A stretch of DNA of 43,321 nt from an uncultured Bacilli bacterium (GTDB taxonomy: Bacteria > Bacillota_I > Bacilli_A > RF39 > UBA660): positions 1 through 43,321 of the forward strand of contig CALVOY010000015.1 of assembly GCA_944350415.1 (NCBI GenBank). Direction: 5' to 3'. The notes beneath the pieces are model-generated. The model ran no database searches. It was not told the DNA's origin and saw only the letters and a program-made list of their open reading frames with translations. Numbering within the stretch: position 1 is the stretch's first letter; each line of letters opens with the position of its first letter. The position numbers and the translations under genes are program-made. Positions 17,951 through 25,397 of the stretch are shown piece after piece.

Positions 17951-18652
17951 TTATACAGATTTTTGTTTTTTCATTCTATTATGGTAATATTCTTTCATAA
18001 GTTCAAAGTAATGATATTCCATCTTTAATTGTGGAATGGTTTCTATTTGATGACTATTGATAATTTGATGATTTCTTAATTCATCATTGATTTCATCTAA
18101 AATCTTTTGCATGAAATCATTTAGTTCTTCCATGCTTAGTTTATCATAAGTAGTTAGTAAATCTCCTACAATATCTTCTGGTGTTTCCTCTCTTTTTAAA
18201 AGATGATAGCGGTAATCATAAGGTAGTTTTCCTAATTCACCCCATGAATTTTGTAGTTGAAGTTCTAAATTTTCATATATTCTTCTAATAATCTCCTCTG
18301 GAAAAGTTTTGTTTGACATTAGAATTAAGATCAATGGCGAAAGAAAAGTTTCTGGTAAATCTTCTTTTAATAGCAAAATTCTAACTAATTCCATAAACTG
18401 ATTATCTTCTAGTTTTTCTTCTAAATAATGAACGACATATAACTGAACATAATATATCTTTGAATTTTTTTGATATAAATTATCATTATTTAAATGGCTA
18501 GAAATAAGGTCAGTAAGTTCATTCTCTAAATTTTTTATTCTATTAGATTCACGATCATATAAATCCTGAGCATAAAAATCAAACCAATGATCATTATAGC
18601 GAAATTTAAATATAGCATAGCATTTTGCATTTATCTGTTCTAAATTATTCAT
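17951..18652 (-). CDS. Unknown protein between era and yqzL
   Basis: A 233-residue, acidic, helical protein that I do not recognise. It has no signal peptide; a leucine-rich patch (FLSPLILILMSNK, about residue 105) is too short for a sure membrane helix. The N-terminus reads YAIFKFRYNDHWFDFYAQD, the C-terminus is basic. It overlaps the end of era by 8 bp, so it is coupled to it. B. subtilis has no gene at this place. Nothing further can be inferred. Confidence 0.7.
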   Translation of the reverse strand: MNNLEQINAKCYAIFKFRYNDHWFDFYAQDLYDRESNRIKNLENELTDLISSHLNNDNLYQKNSKIYYVQLYVVHYLEEKLEDNQFMELVRILLLKEDLPETFLSPLILILMSNKTFPEEIIRRIYENLELQLQNSWGELGKLPYDYRYHLLKREETPEDIVGDLLTTYDKLSMEELNDFMQKILDEINDELRNHQIINSHQIETIPQLKMEYHYFELMKEYYHNRMKKQKSV

Positions 18653-19532
18653 TTATATCATCTAGTCCTAACTCTTTTAGATATTTTTCTTTTTCACGCC
18701 AGTTTTCAATTACTTTTACAAATAAATCCAGATATACCTTTTTAGAAAAATATTCTTCTAAATCATGTCTAGCATCGATTCCAATGCTTTTTAGCATATT
18801 GGCATGCTTCCCCACAATAATCTTTTTAATCGACTCACGATCCACAATAATTACCGCTTGAATAATCACTTTGTCTTTTTCCTCTATTTTCTTTTCTACT
18901 AGACAAGTAACGCTATGCGGAATCTCTTGTCTAGTTTTACGAAGTACTTTTTCACGAATTACTTCGCTAATATAAAAATTAGTAGAAATATTCGTAAATG
19001 TTTCATCTTCAAATATTTTACCTTCATTTGGCAAATAGTTTTTAATGGTTTGAATTAGGGCAGTTACATTATCATTCTTTAGAGCTGAAATAGGGAAAAT
19101 CTCACTAAAATCATATAAATCCTTATACTTCATAATAATTTCCAAAAGCTTATCCTTGGGAATACGGTCTACTTTATTTAAAACCAAAATAATAGGAAGC
19201 TTTTCTTCTTTGATTTTTTCTAAAACAAACAAATCTCCTTTACCAATACCGGCTTCTACATCAACCACAAAAAGAATCAAATCGACATTTTCACTCGTAC
19301 TATAAGCTTTTTTGTTTAGTATATTACCAAGCTTATTAATTGGTTTATGAATTCCTGGTGTATCTACAAAAACAATCTGACTGGTCTCATCTTCATAAAC
19401 ACCTTGAATGATATTTCTAGTAGTTCCTGCTTTATTGGAAGTAATGGCCAGTTTCGTTTCTAAAATAGAGTTCAGTAGCGTACTTTTTCCAACATTTGGT
19501 CTACCTACTATACTAACATAACCACTTTTCAT
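18645..19532 (-). CDS. era: GTPase Era
   Basis: Era binds the 3' end of 16S rRNA and is a checkpoint of small-subunit assembly. The product is 295 residues. G1 is GRPNVGKS (residues 10-17), the switch region holds AGTTRNIIQG, G3 is DTPGIH, G4 is NKVD and G5 is SALK. The C-terminal KH domain contains VIIVDRESIKKIIVGKHANMLKSIG, with the GxxG-like IVGKH. It overlaps the cdd stop by 4 bp. The set dgkA-cdd-era is conserved in Bacillota. Confidence 0.97.
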   Translation of the reverse strand: MKSGYVSIVGRPNVGKSTLLNSILETKLAITSNKAGTTRNIIQGVYEDETSQIVFVDTPGIHKPINKLGNILNKKAYSTSENVDLILFVVDVEAGIGKGDLFVLEKIKEEKLPIILVLNKVDRIPKDKLLEIIMKYKDLYDFSEIFPISALKNDNVTALIQTIKNYLPNEGKIFEDETFTNISTNFYISEVIREKVLRKTRQEIPHSVTCLVEKKIEEKDKVIIQAVIIVDRESIKKIIVGKHANMLKSIGIDARHDLEEYFSKKVYLDLFVKVIENWREKEKYLKELGLDDINE

Positions 19533-19936
19533 TTCAAACTTCCTTCCTCAAATGATTCTATAAGCAAATCTCCTAAACGATACATTTTACTTTCACCTAC
19601 TATATTAAAACTAACAATCTCTAAATCAGGATTGCAGTAATCATTTAGAGCTTGCCTACAAACATAGCATGGTGTAATTATATTTTCTGTTTTATTAAAT
19701 AAGTAAATTCTTTTAAAATGTTCCTTTCTAAAACCATTTGCCATCGCATAAAAAATAGCACATCTCTCAGCGCAAATTCCTGCTCCAGGGGAACTAGTTT
19801 CGATATTAACTCCAGAATATAAAGTACCATCTGTACATTCTAAAATGGCAGCAACTGGATAATGATAATATTTGCTACTAGAATTTTCTATTACTTTCTT
19901 TAGTTTCTTAAAGATTATCTCAAATGAATCGCTCAC
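19529..19936 (-). CDS. cdd: Cytidine deaminase
   Basis: Converts cytidine and deoxycytidine to uridine and deoxyuridine in pyrimidine salvage. The 135-residue product has the zinc site of homotetrameric CDAs: the CAE motif in GICAERCAIF (with the proton-shuttling Glu) and PCYVCRQ, plus the substrate-binding YSGVNIETSSPG. The start is GTG 19936 after AGGTGATAGT. It lies between dgkA and era and overlaps the era start, as in Bacillus. Confidence 0.95.
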   Translation of the reverse strand: MSDSFEIIFKKLKKVIENSSSKYYHYPVAAILECTDGTLYSGVNIETSSPGAGICAERCAIFYAMANGFRKEHFKRIYLFNKTENIITPCYVCRQALNDYCNPDLEIVSFNIVGESKMYRLGDLLIESFEEGSLK

Positions 19937-19951
19937 ACTATCACCTAATTT

Positions 19952-20347
19952 CTAAAATAGTTCTAAAATTTTAGGAATAAAAATAATTCCTGCAACAAAA
20001 AACGACATTACAGATAATACCAAAGATGCTCCACTAGCACAATCTTTCGCTATTTTAGCAAGTTTATTTTCTTCAGTAGTTTCTAAATCCACGCAAGCTT
20101 CAATTGCACTATTCAACATCTCACAAGCAATTACAGTACCAATACAAATTACTACAAGCATTAACTCTAATTTAGAAATGTCTAATAAAAAACTAGCTAT
20201 TAATACGAAAATAGTTGCAAGCATCATAATCAAAATATTATGCTCATTCTCAATCGCATATACAATTCCATCAATCGCATGTCTAAAACTTTTCACATAT
20301 CTGGTTACAAAATTTCCCGTATCTTTTTTTCTTGTCGTATTCTTCAT
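19952..20347 (-). CDS. dgkA: Undecaprenol/diacylglycerol kinase, DgkA type
   Basis: A small integral membrane kinase; in Gram-positive bacteria it phosphorylates undecaprenol. The 131-residue product has the N-terminal amphipathic segment SFRHAIDGIVYAIENEHN, three membrane helices and the active-site motif CEMLNSAIEACVD (Glu and Asn for ATP/metal). ATG 20347 follows GGAGGGAAAATTAAT; a frame from 20377 is open but lacks support. It is right behind ybeY, 1 bp apart. Confidence 0.93.
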   Translation of the reverse strand: MKNTTRKKDTGNFVTRYVKSFRHAIDGIVYAIENEHNILIMMLATIFVLIASFLLDISKLELMLVVICIGTVIACEMLNSAIEACVDLETTEENKLAKIAKDCASGASLVLSVMSFFVAGIIFIPKILELF

Positions 20348-20348
20348 A

Positions 20349-20804
20349 TTAATTTTCCCTCCTAATTCCAAATGCATTCAAAATATCTTCTTGTTTTTGA
20401 AACATAACCTTCTCTTCCTCTTCTTTCATATGATCATAACCGAGTAAATGTAATAAGCCATGAATCATTAAAAAAGACAACTCTCGTAAAAAAGAATGAC
20501 CATATTCTTTGGCTTGTTCTTCTGCTTTTTCTACGCAAATATAAATATCCCCTAATAAACGATGATCTAATTCTATAGTTTGATTGTCTTCTAAAGCAAA
20601 ACTAATTACATCGGTTACACGATCCACATGACGATAAGTTTTGTTCAGTTCATGAATAGTATTACGATCCACAAAAATTACATTAAATTCCACATTTTTC
20701 AAAGCTTCTTTTTCTAATGCGAATGCTAACAATTCATATAGCTTGTCCATCTCTTTAGATAAATCGTGATCCGTTTCATTAAAAATTTCATACACATTAT
20801 TCAT
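20349..20804 (-). CDS. ybeY: Endoribonuclease YbeY
   Basis: YbeY takes part in 16S rRNA 3' maturation and ribosome quality control. The 151-residue product has the zinc motif H-x3-H-x5-H as HGLLHLLGYDH, and RVTDVISFALED and LLGDIYIC, all typical. ATG 20804 overlaps the stop of the VanZ-like gene (ATGA), with GGTGATGG as ribosome-binding site; an upstream frame to 20876 is inside that gene and unlikely. In B. subtilis phoH precedes it; here it is the VanZ-like gene. Confidence 0.95.
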   Translation of the reverse strand: MNNVYEIFNETDHDLSKEMDKLYELLAFALEKEALKNVEFNVIFVDRNTIHELNKTYRHVDRVTDVISFALEDNQTIELDHRLLGDIYICVEKAEEQAKEYGHSFLRELSFLMIHGLLHLLGYDHMKEEEEKVMFQKQEDILNAFGIRREN

Positions 20805-21421
20805 CTTACCATCACCATCCATATATAACCTACAAAAATTCCCAATAAAGCAACCGAAATACAATTTAAAAACCAATTGCTTTTAAATACTTTAGGCATA
20901 GAATCCCCAATTGTATCAATTAACATATAAATCCCGTAACCAAGAAAACCACCAATTACATTTAAAATAATATCATCAATATCAAAAACTCTACCGATTA
21001 AAAGTTGAGTAGTCTCTACTGTTACAGAAGCGAAGAAAACCAAACAAATCGCATGAAATGGTTTTTCAATTTTGGTGAATAAACAAGCAAACAATCCATA
21101 AGGAATAAACATCACAACATTCCCAACTACATTTTTAATAAACAATCTACTTCCCAATTGATAACGCATAATTTCCTTAAATGGTACTAGGTTGTTGCTA
21201 CTGATATGTAGTGACTGATCTTCAAAAGTAACAATTTGAAACAAACACAAAATATAAATTAAAAAGAACAATAGAAAAATTTCCTTATATAAAATAAAAG
21301 GCTTCCTATTTTTTACGATATCAGTAATACGAATAGAAGAGAGTGTTAAAATGCAGATAATAATCATTGGCCAGCTGAACTCCATTACTCCTTTTATCGT
21401 ACTATCTAATGGTGTAATCAT
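20801..21421 (-). CDS. VanZ-like membrane protein
   Basis: A 206-residue protein with about five membrane segments. VanZ-family features are NLVPFKEI in an early loop, NVVMFIPYGLF, and the ETTQLLIGRVFDIDDIILN-VIGG segment near residues 140-165. VanZ of enterococci raises teicoplanin tolerance; the role of most members is unknown and envelope-related. ATG 21421 follows TAGGTGATATT, and the stop overlaps the ybeY start by 4 bp. It takes the place of phoH in the order yqfD-phoH-ybeY. Confidence 0.88.
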   Translation of the reverse strand: MITPLDSTIKGVMEFSWPMIIICILTLSSIRITDIVKNRKPFILYKEIFLLFFLIYILCLFQIVTFEDQSLHISSNNLVPFKEIMRYQLGSRLFIKNVVGNVVMFIPYGLFACLFTKIEKPFHAICLVFFASVTVETTQLLIGRVFDIDDIILNVIGGFLGYGIYMLIDTIGDSMPKVFKSNWFLNCISVALLGIFVGYIWMVMVR

Positions 21422-21436
21422 AATATCACCTAATTT

Positions 21437-22621
21437 CTATTCCGATTCTGCTTCATTATTTTCTATAATATTGGATATTTCTTGATAATCTGTAATATCT
21501 TCATAAATTTTATAAAACATTACTACTACTATTTTACTATCTTCTTCTGTGATTTTCAAATTTTTTTCATATAATATTTCAATCTCTTCTCCTAAGTCTT
21601 GTTTTAAGTGCTTTTGAGCAATTTCTGATGCTTCAGTAACAGCATTTTCTTTTGTATAAACTTTATCTATCACTTCCACTTCTTGCTGGTTTACAAGAGA
21701 TATAGAAATAGGAAGCAAGTTATTTTGAAGTTTAAAAATTACTTCTTCTTGGCTATTATCATATTTTTTAAAATCAAACCAATTATAAGAATTGTGAAAC
21801 CATTCAATTTGAATAATTTTTTGGGAATGATCTGTTTTCTTTTCTTCACGATAATGGTAAGGAAGTTCCACATTTACAGTATACCAAGTTTCAGCATAAA
21901 CATTGCCCTCAGCTTTTACTTTAGCTACTTCCTCTTCCTTATTATGGATAGTACCTCCAATTAAAACATCTCCCTTTTTTACATATTGATCTTTTTTAAC
22001 CATAATTTCTCCACTAGAAGAAACTATTTTTTTAATCAAACCGTTCTTCTTAGCAACAATATTACGAGGCGTATCATCCGCTACATTTTCATTTTTCTTT
22101 CGTTCTTCTACTTTTATTACATATTTAGTACCTTGTCTTTCGATTTCTAACCATTCAATTTGATCTTTATATTTTTTTAATATATTTTCTTTAATTTGTT
22201 CTTTTTTATCATAAGATACTACCAAACTGTATTTATCGATTCCCTCATTTTTTAATTCTTCTAAAATTAATTCTCTTAACTCTTTATCATTATGAACCAC
22301 CTCTACATCAAAAACAATATTGGTAAGTCCTAAAAACATAAGAAAACCCAATACTAAAGCCATCAAAAATAACCAATATTTTTTAATAAAGCCTTTAATA
22401 GAAGCAAATCCATAAACTTTAACAACTTCTATTTCATAAATAGTTTTAATCGTTAAAATTTTTTTATAGTCTTCTTCAGAAACCTTAATAATGACACTAT
22501 TTTTTTCAAAAACTATGTTTAAAAACTCAATATGCATTTTATGTAAATTATGTAAAAATCGTTTTATATCCTTTCCGGATATTTTAACATCATAGAAACT
22601 AACATTATTTCCTAAAATCAA
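21437..22621 (-). CDS. yqfD: Sporulation protein YqfD
   Basis: YqfD is a single-pass membrane protein needed for efficient sporulation in Bacillus; its biochemical role is not known. The 394-residue product has a cytoplasmic N-terminal domain, one membrane helix (about residues 82-103, WLFLMALVLGFLMFLGL), and an outside domain with VEVVHN, KDQIEWLEIERQGTKYVI, PRNIVAKKNGLIKKI and VKKGDVLIGG, all characteristic. The start is TTG, overlapping yqfC by 17 bp, with TAGGAG 11 nt upstream. The pair yqfC-yqfD is conserved in spore formers. Confidence 0.93.
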   Translation of the reverse strand: MILGNNVSFYDVKISGKDIKRFLHNLHKMHIEFLNIVFEKNSVIIKVSEEDYKKILTIKTIYEIEVVKVYGFASIKGFIKKYWLFLMALVLGFLMFLGLTNIVFDVEVVHNDKELRELILEELKNEGIDKYSLVVSYDKKEQIKENILKKYKDQIEWLEIERQGTKYVIKVEERKKNENVADDTPRNIVAKKNGLIKKIVSSSGEIMVKKDQYVKKGDVLIGGTIHNKEEEVAKVKAEGNVYAETWYTVNVELPYHYREEKKTDHSQKIIQIEWFHNSYNWFDFKKYDNSQEEVIFKLQNNLLPISISLVNQQEVEVIDKVYTKENAVTEASEIAQKHLKQDLGEEIEILYEKNLKITEEDSKIVVVMFYKIYEDITDYQEISNIIENNEAESE

Positions 22622-22838
22622 GAGTATTGATATCTCCTACTATTACAATTTCATTATCTAAAAGTTTTCTAACACGCAAATTTTCTCCTATAATCACAAT
22701 TGTTCCTAATGAGTAAGATAATGATATTTTTTCATTTTCCATATAGTTGATTCTATCATAATTTACAATATTTAATTCCCCATTAATATACACGATTTGA
22801 AAATCGGTAGTATTAATATAGCGCATGATATTAAACAT
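22605..22838 (-). CDS. yqfC: Sporulation protein YqfC (YabP family)
   Basis: A 77-residue protein of the YqfC/YabP type: short beta strands with INYMENEKISLSYSLGTIVIIGENLRVRKL, then the ending EIVIVGDINTLDF. ATG 22838 follows TTAGGTGATACT. In Bacillus it is made in the mother cell under sigma-E; CATACATTT at 22856-22848 on the minus strand looks like a sigma-E -10 but I found no matching -35, so this is not claimed as a promoter. It follows a terminator and overlaps yqfD. Confidence 0.88.
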   Translation of the reverse strand: MFNIMRYINTTDFQIVYINGELNIVNYDRINYMENEKISLSYSLGTIVIIGENLRVRKLLDNEIVIVGDINTLDFRK

Positions 22839-22861
22839 AGTATCACCTAATTAAATGTATG

Positions 22862-22888
22862 AAAAAAAAGACTAATTAGTCCTTTTTT
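22862..22888 (-). terminator. Terminator between the unknown gene 22891-23298 and yqfC
   Basis: On the minus strand, AAAAAGGAC and GTCTTTTTT pair (one G-U) around a TAATTA loop, followed by more T. It separates the two unknown genes from yqfC-yqfD. Confidence 0.7.
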
Positions 22889-22890
22889 AT

Positions 22891-23298
22891 TTATAATGAC
22901 TTTATCTTTTCTGATTCTTGAAGAGAAAGTTCGATATCTTTCAATTCTAACTTAGCTATCAATTCTTCTAATTCCTCACCATCTAAAGATTCTATATATG
23001 CTTGTGTGGTTTCTAACTGCTGTATAGTTTCTTGATATACACGATTACCATGAATAGAAACACTAGTTCCTGCCGAAGTAGTCACACTACCTAAAGTCGT
23101 TTCTAAAAAATTGTTATCTCTATCTCCTGAATTTATTACCCTAGTTCCTAAACCGCTGGTTTCTGTAGCTGATAAAGTAGTAGATGTAGGAAGGAAACTA
23201 CCAGATGATTCTAAAGTACCCAATCCATTCAATGAAAAAAGTGAATTAGTAGATTCTGCAATTAAATTTTCACAAAATAAGCTAGTAAATTTAAACAT
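22891..23298 (-). CDS. Unknown Ser/Thr-rich small protein
   Basis: A 135-residue protein with an unusual composition: residues 15-75 are rich in S, T, G and L (for example SSGSFLPTSTTLSATETSG) and low in charge, then an acidic helical end (LDGEELEELIAKLELKDIEL). No clear signal peptide or membrane helix is seen. It overlaps the preceding gene by 8 bp, so both form a two-gene unit with own terminator. I do not recognise it. Its place beside yqfC-yqfD makes a sporulation or envelope role conceivable, no more. Confidence 0.65.
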   Translation of the reverse strand: MFKFTSLFCENLIAESTNSLFSLNGLGTLESSGSFLPTSTTLSATETSGLGTRVINSGDRDNNFLETTLGSVTTSAGTSVSIHGNRVYQETIQQLETTQAYIESLDGEELEELIAKLELKDIELSLQESEKIKSL

Positions 23299-24067
23299 TT
23301 TTACGACCTCCTATTCGTTTTTCCTGTTCCTGTTTAGTGTGCAATTCTTGCAAATAAGAATACTGTTCTTTCACATATTCTAATAATTGTACTGCTTGCT
23401 CACGAGTTGTAATATTATTGACTATCTCATCAATACTTGGTATCTGAATTTGTGAATTTATAGCTTGCGAAACAGGAACTATTCCTTCCTGCAAATTCTT
23501 TAAATTAGATTCTAATTTTTTATCCTCTAATCTTTTCAGACAACTATACATTCTTTTATTTTGAAAACGGCATAAATTATAATTTTGAAGATTAACACAT
23601 TCAAAATTAATCACCAAACTTAAGACTTGTGCCAAAGCGCAAATACCACTAAATACCGGAAATGGATTTCCTAACATAAATGTAGTTATTCCAATTATTA
23701 CTATAATTATAATATTCTTTTTCATACCTCTTTGATGAATCTTTTTATTCATCTCTAAATATTTTATAAATCTAGTTGGATAATTAGGATCATAATGGTA
23801 ATTTCTATTTTGCTTATAAACCAATTCCTTACGAAAAACTAATTTTTGTTTCTGATATTCACGCAATAATGTTTTTTCATCCACTATATGCTGTTTTCTA
23901 ATTCTTCTTAAAAACTGCTTATCACACTGTTTTTCATAATATACTTTAATATTAGGAAAAAATTTTTGAATTATTTGATATTTTAATTTTTCTAAGATAA
24001 AAACGACTTTTTGAAATTGTTCTGCACCTAACAAAGTGTATATTTTTAATTTTGTTTTTCCATCCAT
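23291..24067 (-). CDS. Unknown protein with a central membrane hairpin
   Basis: A 258-residue protein, basic N-terminal domain of about 115 residues (many K, R, Y and Q), two hydrophobic segments (IIIIVIIGITTFMLG and FSGICALAQVLSLVI, about residues 117-155) and a helical C-terminal half with a coiled-coil-like end. The likely topology is both ends in the cytoplasm. ATG 24067 follows AGAGGGG; a TTG at 24091 is in frame but less well placed. It has four Cys (ECVNL, LCRF, SCLK, QCDKQ) without a metal-site pattern. Not recognised. It is the first gene of a unit with the 135-residue protein downstream. Confidence 0.7.
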   Translation of the reverse strand: MDGKTKLKIYTLLGAEQFQKVVFILEKLKYQIIQKFFPNIKVYYEKQCDKQFLRRIRKQHIVDEKTLLREYQKQKLVFRKELVYKQNRNYHYDPNYPTRFIKYLEMNKKIHQRGMKKNIIIIVIIGITTFMLGNPFPVFSGICALAQVLSLVINFECVNLQNYNLCRFQNKRMYSCLKRLEDKKLESNLKNLQEGIVPVSQAINSQIQIPSIDEIVNNITTREQAVQLLEYVKEQYSYLQELHTKQEQEKRIGGRKNV

Positions 24068-24097
24068 AAAACCCCTCTTTTTCTTGAACAAGGCATA

Positions 24098-24106
24098 TTA
24101 TATCAC
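24098..24106 (-). promoter_or_regulatory. Extended -10 promoter of the two unknown genes
   Basis: On the minus strand TGATATAAT, an extended -10 with a perfect TATAAT. A TTGACG lies upstream but only 13 bp away, so the -35 is uncertain. Confidence 0.45.
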
Positions 24107-24159
24107 CCCCCACTTCGTCAAGCATCTTAAGAGAAAATCAAGTTATTATATATATTTAC

Positions 24160-24196
24160 AAAAAAAGAAGAAATAGCATTATTCACTATTTCTTCT
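24160..24196 (-). terminator. Terminator after yqeY
   Basis: An 11-bp perfect stem (AGAAGAAATAG / CTATTTCTTCT), 9-nt loop and a run of T on the minus strand. Confidence 0.8.
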
Positions 24197-24221
24197 CTGT
24201 CTTCATCTATTTTTATCCGTT

Positions 24222-24668
24222 TTATGAATTCAACTTTTCTCTAATGAGACTAGATATCATTCCCATGTCAGCTCTTCCTTTAACTCTAGGGGTTACTATT
24301 CCCATTATTTTGCCCATATCTTTCATTCCAGATGGATTTACTTCTGTGAATGCTTGCTCAATAATTTCTAGAATTTCTTCTTGTGTTAGTTGCTCTGGTA
24401 AATATTTGTTTAAAATTTCTATCTCTACTCTTGTTTTATCTATTAAGTCTTGACGATTTCCCTTTTCGAATTCTTTAATAGATTCATTTCTAGTTTTAAT
24501 TTCTTTAGATACTACCTCAATTAGTAATTCATCATTAATTTCTTTTTTATGGTCAATACTCTGCAATTTCATTGCTCCTTTTATACCACGAAGAGTAGCC
24601 AAACGAACGCTATCTTTTGCCTTCATAGCTTCAATGATATCTTGATCTAATTCTTTTACGAAATCCAT
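24222..24668 (-). CDS. yqeY: YqeY (GatB/Yqey-domain) protein
   Basis: A 148-residue protein of the family related to the tail domain of GatB, the tRNA-dependent amidotransferase subunit; it probably binds tRNA, but its function is not proved. Features: LRGIKGAMKLQSIDHKKE, KEIKTRNESIKEFEKGNRQDL, LNKYLPEQLT, GMKDMGKIMGIV and VKGRADMGMISSLIREKL, all typical. ATG 24668 follows AAAGGAGAG; the frame to 24707 crosses the rpsU terminator and is rejected. The pair rpsU-yqeY is conserved in Bacilli. Confidence 0.95.
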   Translation of the reverse strand: MDFVKELDQDIIEAMKAKDSVRLATLRGIKGAMKLQSIDHKKEINDELLIEVVSKEIKTRNESIKEFEKGNRQDLIDKTRVEIEILNKYLPEQLTQEEILEIIEQAFTEVNPSGMKDMGKIMGIVTPRVKGRADMGMISSLIREKLNS

Positions 24669-24690
24669 TTTTTTCTCTCCTTTTTTATAG

Positions 24691-24715
24691 AAAAAGACTA
24701 ATACCACGATTAGTC
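24691..24715 (-). terminator. Intercistronic terminator/attenuator overlapping the rpsU stop
   Basis: On the minus strand GACTAAT and ATTAGTC (7 bp, loop CGTGGT) plus five T. The TAA stop of rpsU is inside the first arm, so a terminating ribosome would cover the hairpin. It should lower yqeY relative to rpsU. Confidence 0.7.
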
Positions 24716-24910
24716 TCTATTCCTATTTGCTTTATTACGCTTACGAGTATTTTTGATACCCTCTTTTTTAGCATTTCTTCTTCTTACTCCTGGTTTATCA
24801 TAACCTTCTCTTTTCTTGCATTCAGAAGGGACTCCATCTCTAGCTACTTTTTGCTTAAATTTCTTTAATGCAAACTCAAGATTTCCATTTTTAACCGCTA
24901 CCTGTGTCAT
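24710..24910 (-). CDS. rpsU: Ribosomal protein bS21
   Basis: bS21 is a small basic protein of the 30S platform, near the anti-Shine-Dalgarno helix. The 66-residue product has the family pattern: NGNLEFALKKFKQKVARDGV, then the conserved SECKKREGYDKPGVRRR and a basic tail. ATG 24910 follows GGAAGGAGGGGAAAAT, one of the strongest ribosome-binding sites in the window. It has a near-consensus promoter. Confidence 0.97.
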   Translation of the reverse strand: MTQVAVKNGNLEFALKKFKQKVARDGVPSECKKREGYDKPGVRRRNAKKEGIKNTRKRNKANRNRD

Positions 24911-24942
24911 ATTTTCCCCTCCTTCCGCTCTTACTAAATTAG

Positions 24943-24971
24943 ATTATAGCGCACCTTTCGAGTTTTTTCAA
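24943..24971 (-). promoter_or_regulatory. Strong promoter of rpsU
   Basis: On the minus strand TTGAAA (24971-24966), 17 bp, TATAAT (24948-24943), 32 bp before the start codon. Confidence 0.85.
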
Positions 24972-25014
24972 CACATTTTTTATCGGTTTTTCTTTTTTTA
25001 TTTATGTTTTAATC

Positions 25015-25043
25015 AAAAAAAGAAATTGGCAAACCAATTTCTT
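25015..25043 (-). terminator. Terminator of the bacteriocin operon
   Basis: A perfect 10-bp stem (AAGAAATTGG / CCAATTTCTT), 4-nt loop and seven T on the minus strand, right at the stop codon of the last gene. Confidence 0.85.
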
Positions 25044-25227
25044 AATATACAACAATATGATATAGGAATCTTATAAAAGTTCCCAAATAAATGCCTAATT
25101 GAAATAAAGTGCTTAATAGTAAGTTTAAAACAGTTAAACCAAAAGGCAAACATAAAAACAATGTGATTGTTTTAACTATTTTCTTATGTTCTAAAAAAAC
25201 ATTTTTCCATTTTGTTATAGTTGACAT
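25042..25227 (-). CDS. Small hydrophobic protein, candidate bacteriocin immunity protein
   Basis: A 61-residue protein with a basic start (TKWKNVFLEHKKIVK) and two hydrophobic segments (about residues 17-40 and 42-60), so a likely membrane hairpin. It overlaps the end of the second leader peptide gene by 13 bp and is followed at once by a terminator, so it is the last gene of the operon. Small membrane proteins next to the peptide genes are the usual form of class II bacteriocin immunity factors. I see no similarity to a named immunity family; the role is inferred from size, topology and place. Confidence 0.65.
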   Translation of the reverse strand: MSTITKWKNVFLEHKKIVKTITLFLCLPFGLTVLNLLLSTLFQLGIYLGTFIRFLYHIVVY

Positions 25228-25385
25228 ATATTATTGTTTCCAATTCTTCTAATAGAACTACCCAAACTTTGCCCTAAAGAATAAATAAATTTTGCTGTAC
25301 TTAAAAAAGCATTAACAATTGTTCCTGTAAGATTAAATCCACCAACTATCCATAATAAGTCTTGTTGATTATAAATTCTTTCCAT
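25215..25385 (-). CDS. Double-glycine leader peptide, candidate bacteriocin peptide B
   Basis: A 56-residue frame with a strong ribosome-binding site (AGAAAGGAGAACAT). The leader MERIYNQQDLLWIVGG ends in Gly-Gly with hydrophobic residues at -4 (I), -7 (L) and -12 (Y), the pattern cut by C39 exporters such as the one encoded in this operon. The predicted mature part has 40 residues, starts FNLTGTIVNAF, is amphipathic, holds a GxxxG (GQSLG), two Arg and one Lys (net about +3) and a single Cys three residues from the end. It lies 12 bp after peptide A. A pheromone cannot be excluded. Confidence 0.8.
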   Translation of the reverse strand: MERIYNQQDLLWIVGGFNLTGTIVNAFLSTAKFIYSLGQSLGSSIRRIGNNNICQL

Positions 25386-25397
25386 ATGTTCTCCTTT

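Noticed and set aside
22848..22856. Sigma-E-like -10 (CATACATTT) before yqfC
   Set aside because: No fitting -35 at the right distance.
24051..24098. 16-codon ORF starting at the ATG after GGGGGGTGAT
   Set aside because: The site is strong but the frame is tiny, overlaps the next gene and cannot be judged without conservation; kept only as a remark.
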